Below are positions 32,093 through 39,351 of a DNA stretch of 64,000 nt, in pieces. The stretch is taken from positions 1 through 64,000 of the IMG/VR virus record IMGVR_UViG_3300050014_000310. One strand, 5' to 3'. A program made the position numbers and the translations under genes. This DNA is from a virus. Every line of letters begins with the position of its first letter. Position 1 is the first letter of the stretch. The notes under the pieces are model-generated. The model had not been told where the DNA came from and did no database searches. It saw only the letters and a program-made list of their open reading frames with translations.

Positions 32093-32788
32093 CTAATTGT
32101 CGAACCAGAACACGATACGCACGTCCTCGGGTTTGCCCAAGCGGAGTAACTGAGGAATGGAGTCAGAGAGAAATGCCCGGCAGGTTTTGTAGTATGGCTG
32201 TTCCCACGTGCACAGACCGTAGTAACTCCGCCCGATTTCATCCAACTCCTGCTCCTGATTGGCATAGGTGTTGCCGTTTTCCCGGATCGGTTTGACGATG
32301 GCCTCTAATTCTTCTTGCGTTATATGCTCGATGTTGCCGCCGCCTATGCCGCCACAATAGCTATCAGGGCCTTCCCCGTGGCTCTTGTCGTAGCGAGACC
32401 ATTGCCAGTATTCTTTGAGCGACAACCAACCCCGCAGTGTGACCGTTTGCGTCCAATCATAGTCAAGCAGGTCTTGCAAGAGATGGAAGCTGTGGCTATG
32501 CCCATCGCAACCCCAGTCATCGGAGTTGGCCTGGACGTCAGGAGACATATCAGTAGGTAAACCCTTTGGCATGGCTATGGGGCTAAATCGTTTATCTGAA
32601 TTGCAGCCATCAACATCTTGTTCATTGCGGACATTAGCCAAAATAGAGAACAAGTTGTAGGATCGTTGTCCTGCCAGCCAGAAAAGCGTGGATTTTCCAT
32701 AGTCCCATGTATCCTCGCTGGGGCGTTTGACCGCAACCCACTTGCCATCAATCTTTTGTTCTACGCAGAGGTGTATATCGCAACCCAT
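32093..32788 (-). CDS. Conserved phage protein, MGCDIH family
   Basis: 231 residues beginning MGCDIHLCVEQKIDGKW, a signature shared by many large and temperate phages. A second conserved stretch is DDWGCDGHSHSFHLLQDLLD. His and Asp residues suggest a metal site, but the role is unknown. Confidence 0.82.
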   Translation of the reverse strand: MGCDIHLCVEQKIDGKWVAVKRPSEDTWDYGKSTLFWLAGQRSYNLFSILANVRNEQDVDGCNSDKRFSPIAMPKGLPTDMSPDVQANSDDWGCDGHSHSFHLLQDLLDYDWTQTVTLRGWLSLKEYWQWSRYDKSHGEGPDSYCGGIGGGNIEHITQEELEAIVKPIRENGNTYANQEQELDEIGRSYYGLCTWEQPYYKTCRAFLSDSIPQLLRLGKPEDVRIVFWFDN

Positions 32789-32817
32789 TTTCCTTGTCCC
32801 CCTTCTAATCGTTTTCT

Positions 32818-33036
32818 TTAGTACCCGCCAAACCCGTACCCCAACGTGGCGATCCGTTCGCCCCTATATTTGATTGCCTTGACTACCCGGGACTCCGCCT
32901 CTTCGTGCTGGCTCGTGCCGACAACGGCGTGGCGGTCATTACCCGGCAATACGTGGACTCTGAATTTGTGCTTATCGAGGTTCCGTGATATTACCTTGTG
33001 GCCGCATAGTCGGCATTTTGTGTATCTGGGCATCAT
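32818..33036 (-). CDS. Small C2H2-type zinc-finger protein
   Basis: 72 residues. The N-terminus has CRLCGHKV then NLDKHKFRVHV, a classical Cys2-His2 spacing, which is unusual in bacteria but known in a few phage and Ros-type regulators. The C-terminus is basic. A DNA-binding role is plausible. Confidence 0.65.
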   Translation of the reverse strand: MMPRYTKCRLCGHKVISRNLDKHKFRVHVLPGNDRHAVVGTSQHEEAESRVVKAIKYRGERIATLGYGFGGY

Positions 33037-33076
33037 GTCACCCCTTCTACTATTGGGATTAAGGTTCGATGTATTT

Positions 33077-33352
33077 TTATGGCATTAGCAAACTTTGATG
33101 CGATACACCCCTGAAGGTACAGCCACCGGGATTTTGATTCCATACTTGTCTTTTTTCTATTTGACAGCACATTTGTTCCAAGCAATCGTTATGAATTATG
33201 TAGGCATCTTTATCGCCAATCTTTTGAATATTTAAATGCCCAATGTGATCAAATAAACTAGCTATTCTATTTATGGATTCACTCTTGTTCTTTATTTCAT
33301 AAACCTGAGAGTTAGCTTCGTCGCACTTCTTATAGCACCAAGAACAATGCAT
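33077..33352 (-). CDS. Small Cys-rich protein, led by tRNA-like element
   Basis: 91 residues from ATG 33352, preceded by AAAGGAGAG at the right distance. The N-terminus has CSWCYKKC and later DCLEQMCCQ, likely zinc ligands. The reading frame is open further upstream, but that part runs through RNA element B and is not thought to be coding. The gene product has no recognised family. Confidence 0.65.
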   Translation of the reverse strand: MHCSWCYKKCDEANSQVYEIKNKSESINRIASLFDHIGHLNIQKIGDKDAYIIHNDCLEQMCCQIEKRQVWNQNPGGCTFRGVSHQSLLMP

Positions 33353-33376
33353 TGCTCTCTCTCCTTTAAAAAATGC

Positions 33377-33518
33377 TGCGGGGACGGGCAGGGATTCGTA
33401 CCCTGCATGACTGTCTAGCCTCTGCCGCTTTCTGACTACATGAGCCAAGGATTTGAACCTTCAAGACAGCCTCGCCCGGCTTAGCTAAGCGTCTACCCTA
33501 TTCCGCCACCGCCCCGCA
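33377..33518 (-). ncRNA. tRNA-like structured leader element, copy B
   Basis: 142 bases closed by TGCGGGG(CGG) pairing with (CCG)CCCCGCA. It contains a D-arm-like segment (TGGCGGAATAGGGTAGACGC), a palindrome GCTTAGCTAAGC, and two T-arm-like hairpins: AAGG-TTCAAAT-CCTT and CAGGG-TACGAAT-CCCTG. A second D-arm-like segment and an 8-bp stem GGCTGTCT/AGACAGTC enclose the middle. It looks like a fused or degenerate tRNA. It ends 24 bases before the ATG of the next gene, with the same flanking bases as copy A. Confidence 0.5.
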
Positions 33519-33779
33519 ACCTTCTATGTCAATGTGATTGATTTCGTAGCGCCGCCTCGTGGACCGGGTTGGGCGAGGCGGCTATAAAGTTGTATTTGAG
33601 GTGTTACTCTGCGCCCAAGGTAGCTTTACCTCCGCCGCATCCGCATGGTAACCACCTGCCTTAATTTTCAAGAATTATTCTTTAAGATTTATTGCCGCCC
33701 CGCCGTTGGCTGGAACAGACGAGGCGGCCAGTTTCCGGAAGCGGGGGCAACCGGAAAGGTTATTTTTACGTCAGATAGG
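33519..33779 (-). other. Untranslated region with three hairpins and a six-codon frame
   Basis: No gene is seen here. A 9-bp hairpin (GCCGCCTCG with CGAGGCGGC) lies at 33551-33582 and a related GCCGCC...GGCGGC hairpin at about 33693-33727. A third, TTTCCGG/CCGGAAA, is at 33732-33757. Between them is a short frame ATG-CGG-ATG-CGG-CGG-AGG-TAA with AAGGCAGG upstream. The hairpins may end transcription of the 373-residue gene or control the RNA element downstream. Confidence 0.45.
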
Positions 33780-34901
33780 CTAAATGATGGGTTCCTCGGG
33801 CAGAACCTCGGCCTTGCCTGTGTAGACCTTCTGCGTTGTCGTCACCGTCGTCTGCCCTTCAGCACCGCCAGCATCCACTACCCCGCCCGACCCTTCATCG
33901 TCCTCGTTGAAGTAATCATCTGCTTCGACTTCCTGCTGCAGGCAGATGTCCCGGTATTCGTCCTGCTTTTTCTTGTATTTCATCGTCTCCAGCGGCTTCA
34001 GCACTGCCCCGTTGCGAGGCTTGATCACTGCGAAGGTAAATCCTCCAGCAGTCGCCTTATCCAGCCCCAGGATGACCTCAGCCTTGAGATCGGTATAGCC
34101 ACAGGCCAGGCGACCGGAGATGAACGTATCCCAGATTTTAATTGACTTGGGCGACAGGGAGACGAAGAACGGGAACTCGGAGATTGGCAGCATCATGTGC
34201 AGCCTTCTCATTTCCTTGCACGCCTTGCCCTTGCTGGGATCTCCCTTCTCGTCCACGCTGGTGCCCCATTCGTTCTTCTCGCACAGGGCACAGAGCGGAA
34301 CCATGTCCTCGCAGTAAGTGTCATCGCGGTGCGCCAGCACGGCCTTGTGCAGTTCCAGCATCCTTGTCGCGCCTTCGGATAGGACCATTTCTTCCAACTT
34401 CTCAGCGTCAGCGCCGTTGAATGCTTTCCAGTTGAGCACCGGATGGGTGCTGAACGGCCAGACAACGCCTGCGTCCCGGAAACGATTGCATTTGCCGAAG
34501 TGCAGGCAGACTCCGCAGACCTGATGGTCAAACACTTGCAGCAGGTGTCCATCATCATCGGAGCGCATCTTGCCGACCAGCGCATCCTTAGACGTGCACA
34601 TCGGGATCTTGTCCGGACCACCCTTGATCCACAGTCCCTTGGTCGCTTGCTTGGCGATCAGGACGCCCCGGACCTCGTCGGAGATGGCATTCATGGGATC
34701 GACAAACTTCTGGAGGTCCTTGTTGATCTTGATCTGCTGCAGCTTGAATGTCACACCTACGGCACTGTTCTGCCAGTCCTGCCAGAGCACCAGGGTGTAC
34801 TCGTCGATGTCCTGCGGCGTCATGCCCGCGGTGTCCACGTTGACGAGGAGCATCTTTTTCTGTTCTTCTGTTGGGGCGCTTGCTATCATCGGTACTGCCA
34901 T
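33780..34901 (-). CDS. Conserved phage hypothetical with Cys clusters and acidic tail
   Basis: 373 residues. The centre has two Cys clusters (CGVCLHFGKCNRF and CALCEKNEWG ... KACKEM), probable zinc sites. The C-terminus is acidic (VEADDYFNEDDEGSGG) as in single-stranded DNA-binding proteins. Lying at the head of the replication and recombination operon, it could bind ssDNA, but no OB-fold motif is certain. Family not recognised. Confidence 0.65.
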   Translation of the reverse strand: MAVPMIASAPTEEQKKMLLVNVDTAGMTPQDIDEYTLVLWQDWQNSAVGVTFKLQQIKINKDLQKFVDPMNAISDEVRGVLIAKQATKGLWIKGGPDKIPMCTSKDALVGKMRSDDDGHLLQVFDHQVCGVCLHFGKCNRFRDAGVVWPFSTHPVLNWKAFNGADAEKLEEMVLSEGATRMLELHKAVLAHRDDTYCEDMVPLCALCEKNEWGTSVDEKGDPSKGKACKEMRRLHMMLPISEFPFFVSLSPKSIKIWDTFISGRLACGYTDLKAEVILGLDKATAGGFTFAVIKPRNGAVLKPLETMKYKKKQDEYRDICLQQEVEADDYFNEDDEGSGGVVDAGGAEGQTTVTTTQKVYTGKAEVLPEEPII

Positions 34902-34951
34902 TGTTTTTGTCTCCCTTCGAATTCTTAAATCGAATTGCTGATCGTAAGGTT

Positions 34952-35119
34952 TTACTTGTTTACTTCGCCTTTAATAAATCTGATTGCATCTCCTAGAGTA
35001 TTTTCACTGTTATAGTCGCTCCACCGTCCGTTGGAAGGATCGAGATGATAGATATACCACCTGTCGTCGATTCCTTGTTTGTAGCACCACTCATGGTTAA
35101 GCATTTCCGCAAAAGTCAT
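34952..35119 (-). CDS. Small hypothetical protein
   Basis: 55 residues from ATG 35119. Aromatic-rich (HEWCYKQGIDDRWYIYHLDP) with a helical end. No family recognised; upstream of the 373-residue gene and likely co-transcribed. Confidence 0.6.
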   Translation of the reverse strand: MTFAEMLNHEWCYKQGIDDRWYIYHLDPSNGRWSDYNSENTLGDAIRFIKGEVNK

Positions 35120-35148
35120 TTTGCTGTTGGCATCCCTTCGAATTTGTC

Positions 35149-35649
35149 TTACACTGTCCCGCCGAATATGGCGGTTAATTGCGCTGCTCTCGACGACAGG
35201 ATCGCCCGGTAATTTGCCATTGTGCTTTCCAGTTTGGAGACCTCATTCTTCGCCAGACCGATGTCCAGATATTCGGTAGAAATCTGTTCCTCATATCCCT
35301 GGGCCTCTTCCCTGGCCGCCTGATATTCCTCGCTTGCCGCCAGCCGCCGGGTAGTCTCGGCGCTCCGTAGTTTGTCGTTGCTGAAACGCGGTTTGCCGTC
35401 TCCGTTAGGCTCGACCGTGACCTCGGCCTCAGTGACCGCCTTGATGTCGCCGGCCGCCGCCTTGTACTCCTCAGCGGAGCGTTTCAAGGCCTCAATAGCC
35501 GCTTGATTTGCCGTGATCTGGTCCTGCTTCTCCTTGATCCTGTCCGGCAGTCCCATCAGCCTGGTTTCAATGTCGGACAGACCGAAGTCGATGATCAACT
35601 GTTTCGCTGAATCTTGGAGCGCCTTGGTGATTTCCTGGGAAAATATCAT
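35149..35649 (-). CDS. Coiled-coil hypothetical protein
   Basis: 166 residues with AGAGGAG before ATG 35649. Almost entirely helical and rich in Ala, Glu, Gln and Lys, with two coiled-coil segments separated by VEPNGDGKPRFS. It could be a scaffold or a DNA-recombination accessory. Function unknown. Confidence 0.65.
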   Translation of the reverse strand: MIFSQEITKALQDSAKQLIIDFGLSDIETRLMGLPDRIKEKQDQITANQAAIEALKRSAEEYKAAAGDIKAVTEAEVTVEPNGDGKPRFSNDKLRSAETTRRLAASEEYQAAREEAQGYEEQISTEYLDIGLAKNEVSKLESTMANYRAILSSRAAQLTAIFGGTV

Positions 35650-35677
35650 TTTGGGATCTCCTCTCGTAAGCTAATTT

Positions 35678-35890
35678 TTATTTCCTCTCGGGGTTGATGA
35701 ATTCTCCAAACTGTGCCATCTGCTCCCGGCTATACAGGCAATCCCGCGGAATATTGTGCAGTTTCCTGAACTCCTGATGTCTCCCGCTGATCCAATGGAT
35801 ATACCCAAAGCGTGCATGTGGCGGAGGATTGCTGGCGTCATAGCCGAATGTTTGCAGGTACGCCTGGTAATACGGCTGGTAAGGCGTCAT
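35678..35890 (-). CDS. Small hypothetical protein
   Basis: 70 residues from ATG 35890 (ATGA overlap). Tyr/Pro-rich N-terminus (PYQPYYQAYLQTFGYDAS) and a helical C-terminus. No family recognised. Confidence 0.65.
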   Translation of the reverse strand: MTPYQPYYQAYLQTFGYDASNPPPHARFGYIHWISGRHQEFRKLHNIPRDCLYSREQMAQFGEFINPERK

Positions 35891-36321
35891 TTCCTTATTA
35901 CCCAGAACTGCCAACAGTGCCGGCACATCGCTACCAGCGCCAGACCCCCGTCGCATCCATACGAGTCCACGATCTCCCCGTGATCCTCGTTCAGCAGATC
36001 AAGTTTGCAACTGGGGCAGCGGTGATCCGGACCGCAGCGCTGTTCGACGTGCAAGCAAATATGGGGAAGCAGACTCTTTTCAGTGGGAAACCGGGGATCC
36101 GACCCGCTTACTCGCTCGACCACGATCCCCTGAGATGTGGTGTATTTCGCATAGTCCGCGGGTAACGCCGTCTCGATGACCAGGAGCATTTCGGTCCGTA
36201 TTATGGTTGAAGTGGTATGGAAATAGGCTTTACTGGCTGCGTCCACGGTTTCGAGACGCAGGTTAAGGGGAATTTTGGGGATAGAATTATTGACTTTGTC
36301 TGACGTTGCCTGTATACTCAT
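35887..36321 (-). CDS. Zinc-ribbon hypothetical protein
   Basis: 144 residues. The C-terminus has CPSCKLDL and CRHCWQFW, a probable zinc ribbon. The N-terminal part is alpha/beta. Function unknown; coupled to the next gene. Confidence 0.65.
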   Translation of the reverse strand: MSIQATSDKVNNSIPKIPLNLRLETVDAASKAYFHTTSTIIRTEMLLVIETALPADYAKYTTSQGIVVERVSGSDPRFPTEKSLLPHICLHVEQRCGPDHRCPSCKLDLLNEDHGEIVDSYGCDGGLALVAMCRHCWQFWVIRK

Positions 36322-36377
36322 TGGTAGATGTTCCTTTCTAAGCCTTTCAACGAAGGCTTTTTTCTTTTTTACGCGAT

Positions 36378-36581
36378 CTACGCTGCCGGCAACGATCCGT
36401 TAGAGCCGTGAATCTGTAGCAGCGCATCCTTGGCCTTGGCCTGGCGCATCATTCGCTGAACCTTCTTCTGATCGTCTTTCAGCGAGAGCCCCAACATGGC
36501 CGCTTTCTTCAATGCCGGCAGCACATATTCCCTGAAGCCCCTAGCCGTGCCTGCGAAACCAATGCCACTCAAGCCGCTCAA
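36378..36581 (-). CDS. Small basic helical protein
   Basis: 67 residues from ATG 36581, overlapping the XRE-like gene (ATGA). Basic and helical (LSLKDDQKKVQRMMRQAKAK). Function unknown; perhaps works with the upstream regulator. Confidence 0.55.
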   Translation of the reverse strand: MSGLSGIGFAGTARGFREYVLPALKKAAMLGLSLKDDQKKVQRMMRQAKAKDALLQIHGSNGSLPAA

Positions 36582-36847
36582 GCTGCCTCCTCCTTTTCCT
36601 GCTCGTTGTAGAAGTAATCCACCAGCCCATCAATGCCGTACGCCTGCTCCATTAACCGGAGTATGTGTTCCTTTGGCATGACCTCTCCGGACTCGTAGCG
36701 TTTCAGTTGTCTCTCGCAGATGTGGATCCTCATTGACGCTGCTAGCTGACTGCATCCCCTGCCGCTGTCCGCCGCTTCTCTCGCCAGTCTCATGTACATT
36801 TGCAAACTGGCTACCTTGAATTTTGCGATTGTCACTTTTTGTGACAC
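36578..36847 (-). CDS. XRE-family helix-turn-helix regulator
   Basis: 89 residues as read from GTG 36847; a second GTG four codons in lies at a better distance from GAGAGGA. The HTH reads CSQLAASMRIHICERQLKRY followed by ESGEVMP, the usual XRE pattern. A perfect inverted repeat covers its start, suggesting autoregulation. It stands at the head of the leftward early operon. Confidence 0.75.
   Translation of the reverse strand: MSQKVTIAKFKVASLQMYMRLAREAADSGRGCSQLAASMRIHICERQLKRYESGEVMPKEHILRLMEQAYGIDGLVDYFYNEQEKEEAA
36830..36846. promoter_or_regulatory. Perfect inverted repeat over the XRE start codon (operator candidate)
   Basis: TGTCAC-TTTTT-GTGACA, two 6-base arms around a 5-base spacer, covers the first codons of the XRE-like gene. 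The position would let a dimeric regulator block its own expression. Confidence 0.45.
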
Positions 36848-36884
36848 TCCTCTCTGTTATATTTGTGGCGGCAGGGAATTTGGG

Positions 36885-36968
36885 TCACCTGATATGACCC
36901 GATGCTTTCAACAATTTTTCAACTGTGGTCAATTTTCTGTGAAACAGCTTCCGCAACCATTTGCCCAT
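36885..36968 (-). CDS. Possible 27-residue peptide
   Basis: ATG at 36968 preceded by GAGGTGGG. The product is basic and amphipathic (GKWLRKLFHRKLTTVEKLLK). It is short and could be a leader or an accessory peptide. About 135 bases upstream of it (36969-37104) hold no gene I can support but do hold a CCGGG/CCCGG hairpin at about 37076-37096. Confidence 0.4.
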   Translation of the reverse strand: MGKWLRKLFHRKLTTVEKLLKASGHIR

Positions 36969-37104
36969 TTGCCCACCTCACTTTTTGGTCTTTGACAATT
37001 TCTTCATCTTTGCCTTGGCCACCAGGTCATACCGGCCCGATGGCCAGGCCAAAAACGAAGCTATATGGGAAGGGATGTACTCCGGGCTATGCCGTAACCC
37101 GGAA

Positions 37105-37335
37105 TTATAAGTGCTGAAGCAATGCTTTGATCTTTAGGATCTGGTCGGCATACCAGTCTGCCAGATTGGGTTCCTCGGGGACCGGGTGCTGATCTAGATG
37201 TTGGGCATTGTCCTGGTATTTTTGTAGCAGGTCCCGCAGGGCAATCTTGATGATGACCGAGTAATCAGGGTCGTCGGTGGTGATGGTCAGGGTTCCAAAG
37301 CTTTCTTTGGCGTATTTGCGGTCTACTGTAGTCAT
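37105..37335 (-). CDS. Small hypothetical protein
   Basis: 76 residues from ATG 37335 (ATGA overlap with the previous small gene). Alpha/beta with a helical C-terminus. No family recognised. Confidence 0.65.
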   Translation of the reverse strand: MTTVDRKYAKESFGTLTITTDDPDYSVIIKIALRDLLQKYQDNAQHLDQHPVPEEPNLADWYADQILKIKALLQHL

Positions 37336-37427
37336 GTCGGGATGCCTAGCCTTTCTGCTATTTGACAATAAGCGGATTCAATGATACCGATGAGGCAGCA
37401 GAGGATGACCAGTAAGTCTTGCATCAT
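37332..37427 (-). CDS. Tiny membrane peptide
   Basis: 31 residues, ATG at 37427 overlapping the Rha stop and its own stop overlapping the next start. A single hydrophobic helix (LLVILCCLIGIIES) would insert into the membrane. Real coding is supported by the double coupling. Confidence 0.5.
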   Translation of the reverse strand: MMQDLLVILCCLIGIIESAYCQIAERLGIPT

Positions 37428-38077
37428 GACGCAATGGCCTTCATTGCTCGGCGCTGGTATGAATCTGTTAGAACACGTTTTCTCTCCTGGAAATCCGGGA
37501 TTGCCATGATTAAGCCGATGTCAATTCTCTGGAGCGATCTGACTGATGCGATTTGTTCCGGTGACAGGTAGGGGCGAATAGACGGCACTTTTTCTATCCG
37601 ATGTGCTTCCCGGAATTGCTTTGATGACACACCCAGCACTATGCGATTGATCATGTCGAGCTCATTGGAAAAGTGATAATGTTTCGGCTCCTCATGGGTC
37701 AGCATGATCGCCTGGGTAAATTCGGGGAAATCGGCCTTCGCCTCGTAAAGGTTTTTGATGAAGGTTTCCATGTTGTTGAAACTATTGATATAGGCTTCCT
37801 TGAACTGAGCGGCCTTCTTGCCAGTAAAACCCATTACCGTGAAGGCGAATCCATCTCTGGTTAACAGATATTCCGGCTGCTTTTTGTTCTGAGAGTTTTT
37901 GTATGAGGACTCCACAAAATTGCGTTGTCTAAAATCTTCACTGCACTCGCAGTTGTCGATTGCCCTAAGTACGATGTCGTGTCTTTTCTTAAATTTCTCA
38001 GCCACGTAGCGACTACCCACAACTGGGATCCCCTTGTACTCGGTTACTCCGAATTCATCAATCGGCTGAATGTTCAT
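37424..38077 (-). CDS. rha: Rha-family phage regulatory protein
   Basis: 217 residues. The N-terminal 110 residues match Rha: VVGSRYVAEKFKKRHDIVLR, NFVESSYKNSQNKKQPEYLL, LTRDGFAFTVMGFTGKKAAQ and FKEAYINSFNNME. Rha proteins are phage regulators that interfere with lytic growth in some hosts. The C-terminal half is unlike the antirepressor KilA-C domain. It is coupled to the excisionase-like gene by ATGA. Confidence 0.88.
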   Translation of the reverse strand: MNIQPIDEFGVTEYKGIPVVGSRYVAEKFKKRHDIVLRAIDNCECSEDFRQRNFVESSYKNSQNKKQPEYLLTRDGFAFTVMGFTGKKAAQFKEAYINSFNNMETFIKNLYEAKADFPEFTQAIMLTHEEPKHYHFSNELDMINRIVLGVSSKQFREAHRIEKVPSIRPYLSPEQIASVRSLQRIDIGLIMAIPDFQERKRVLTDSYQRRAMKAIAS

Positions 38078-38367
38078 CGTGCTACCGCTTCCTCTCTATG
38101 CTTCCGTCCGCAGCCGGGCTTCGGTTTCCATTGCATCTGGGATGGCACTCTGGCTTGTATCCGCAGCGGTTCCCTGAGAGCAGATTGCAAATTGTTCAGC
38201 GCCGTCTCGGCTAGCCATTTTTCAAAGGTTTCCTTCGGAATGGAGAGTTTGCGATTGCCAGCTCGCACGAAAGGTATCTGATGGTTTCTGACCATGCTAT
38301 AAATGAGATCCTTGCTCCATCCAGTGCGTTTTGAAGTTTCCGTGATGCTCATGTTCAGTTCTGCCAT
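38074..38367 (-). CDS. Excisionase-like MerR-type HTH protein
   Basis: 97 residues from ATG 38367 with AAGGAG upstream. A winged-helix motif of the excisionase class is visible: SITETSKRTGWSKDLIYSMV, then PFVRAGNRKLSIPKETFEKW. It could direct the integrase toward excision, or regulate early genes. It is the first leftward gene after the plus-strand Cse60-like gene. Confidence 0.75.
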   Translation of the reverse strand: MAELNMSITETSKRTGWSKDLIYSMVRNHQIPFVRAGNRKLSIPKETFEKWLAETALNNLQSALREPLRIQARVPSQMQWKPKPGCGRKHREEAVAR

Positions 38368-38426
38368 GGGTGCTCCTTGTAAAATCTTGATTTCCGGGCA
38401 CACTACCCGAAAAAGGGGTGTGTGCA

Positions 38427-38612
38427 ATGGTGCAGTACAAGTTTCAGTTGATAGCCGACAACGATCACGAATCGCTTAAAACTAAGTTGAATGCCTGGTT
38501 GCTTGAGGAGAAACCTGAGCGAATATTGAAGACGGATTTTGTAACAGATGGAAGCGAGTTCACTTACTGTGCGATGGTTCTTTACATTGGGAAAAAGCAG
38601 ATCGCTGGTTAG
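38427..38612 (+). CDS. Small Cse60-like protein
   Basis: 61 residues from ATG 38427, eight bases after GGGG. The pattern VQYKFQLIADNDHESLKTKL, then a strand ending YCAMVLYIG, matches the short Cse60-type family found in Firmicutes and their phages. Function unknown. It faces the repressor gene and overlaps its 3' end by four bases. Confidence 0.65.
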   Translation: MVQYKFQLIADNDHESLKTKLNAWLLEEKPERILKTDFVTDGSEFTYCAMVLYIGKKQIAG

Positions 38613-38845
38613 TCTCCGTCCGTGCCTGTAGCATTTAGCTGTGGCGTACCGCCACTTTCTTGGTTAAAAAAAATGGTCCAGTCAAAGCTAAGGACATCAG
38701 CAATTTTCTTTGCAGTCTCTACGCTTGGGCTTCTTATCCCAGATTCTATCTGGGTATAAAAAGAGCGGTCAATTCCTGCTAAATCGGCAGTTTCCTGATG
38801 CGTCTTATTTCCTCTGAGTGTTGTGAGCCAAACCCTCTGCAACAT
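38609..38845 (-). CDS. XRE-family regulator (Cro-like)
   Basis: 78 residues from ATG 38845 with AGAGGTGAT upstream. HTH: KTHQETADLAGIDRSFYTQI followed by ESGIRSPSVETAKKIADVL. It is transcribed leftwards from a promoter that carries operator 2 between its -35 and -10 boxes. By position it is the Cro-like partner of the CI-like protein at 38993. Confidence 0.85.
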   Translation of the reverse strand: MLQRVWLTTLRGNKTHQETADLAGIDRSFYTQIESGIRSPSVETAKKIADVLSFDWTIFFNQESGGTPQLNATGTDGD

Positions 38846-38858
38846 TATCACCTCTATT

Positions 38859-38964
38859 GTGGCGTTACGCAACCTTTGCATCCTTATTATAATGGTGCGC
38901 TACGCAACATGTCAATAGGTCTTGTTGAGAATCGCCACAAATATTTTAAGTTGCAGAGCGCAAC
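38859..38964. promoter_or_regulatory. Three 15-base operators of the lysogeny switch
   Basis: Near-identical imperfect palindromes at 38859-38873, 38894-38908 and 38950-38964 read GTTGCGTAACGCCAC, GTTGCGTAGCGCACC (both on the minus strand) and GTTGCAGAGCGCAAC. One covers the Cro-like leader, one sits inside the leftward promoter, one inside the rightward promoter. This is the expected layout of a bistable switch. Confidence 0.75.
38886..38915 (-). promoter_or_regulatory. Leftward early promoter
   Basis: On the minus strand TTGACA and TATAAT are separated by 18 bases, both perfect consensus boxes. Operator 2 fills the spacer, so repressor binding would block RNA polymerase. Confidence 0.8.
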
Positions 38965-38972
38965 GATATAAT
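38944..38972 (+). promoter_or_regulatory. Rightward repressor promoter
   Basis: TATAAT at 38967-38972 lies about 20 bases before the CI-like start; the -35 region (TTTTAA) is weak. Operator 3 occupies the spacer, which suggests autoregulation. Confidence 0.55.
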
Positions 38973-38992
38973 AAGATAAAGGCGGTGATTTT

Positions 38993-39349
38993 ATGCTAGG
39001 CAACAGGCTCACTAAATTAAGAAAAGAGGTTGGTCTGACCCAACAACAGTTGGCAGATAAACTATACATCTCAAGAGATACGTACGCTCAATACGAAATT
39101 GGCCGAAGAAACCCTGATTACGAAACTCTAACCAAGATAGCCGATTATTTTCATGTATCAACAGACTATTTTCTTGGGCGTACCGATGTTCGGAGTGCTA
39201 TTCAATCTGCTTCTGTTTCCGAAAAAGAGGTGGATGACGCTGCCCTGGCCGCCGCTAAGGAATTGGGGAGTGTTGACGTTAAGGTATTGAGAAAAATTGT
39301 CAAAGAAACTATCATGGAGGCCTTTGAATCCGACAGAAGAGGAAGATAG
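38993..39349 (+). CDS. CI-like XRE repressor
   Basis: 118 residues with GGCGGTG before ATG 38993. HTH: LTQQQLADKLYISRDTYAQY followed by EIGRRNPDYETLTKIADYF. The C-terminus is short and lacks a LexA-type peptidase. Inactivation by the ImmA-like protease encoded directly downstream is therefore likely, as in other Firmicute phages with repressor-ImmA pairs. Confidence 0.88.
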   Translation: MLGNRLTKLRKEVGLTQQQLADKLYISRDTYAQYEIGRRNPDYETLTKIADYFHVSTDYFLGRTDVRSAIQSASVSEKEVDDAALAAAKELGSVDVKVLRKIVKETIMEAFESDRRGR

Positions 39350-39351
39350 CC

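Noticed and set aside
33353-33448. Upstream extension of the 33077-33352 gene through the tRNA-like element
   Set aside because: The extension has no ribosome binding site and lies inside an RNA element that recurs elsewhere with a different gene; the ATG at 33352 has a good site.
33377-33518. Annotating element B as a plain tRNA-Leu
   Set aside because: D-arm and T-arm are tRNA-like and a CAA triplet sits in a 7-base loop, but the length, two T-arms and lack of a proper anticodon arm do not fit one tRNA.
37041-37117. Plus-strand peptide gene near 37041
   Set aside because: It has no ribosome binding site, lies opposite the transcription direction and overlaps a GC-rich hairpin.
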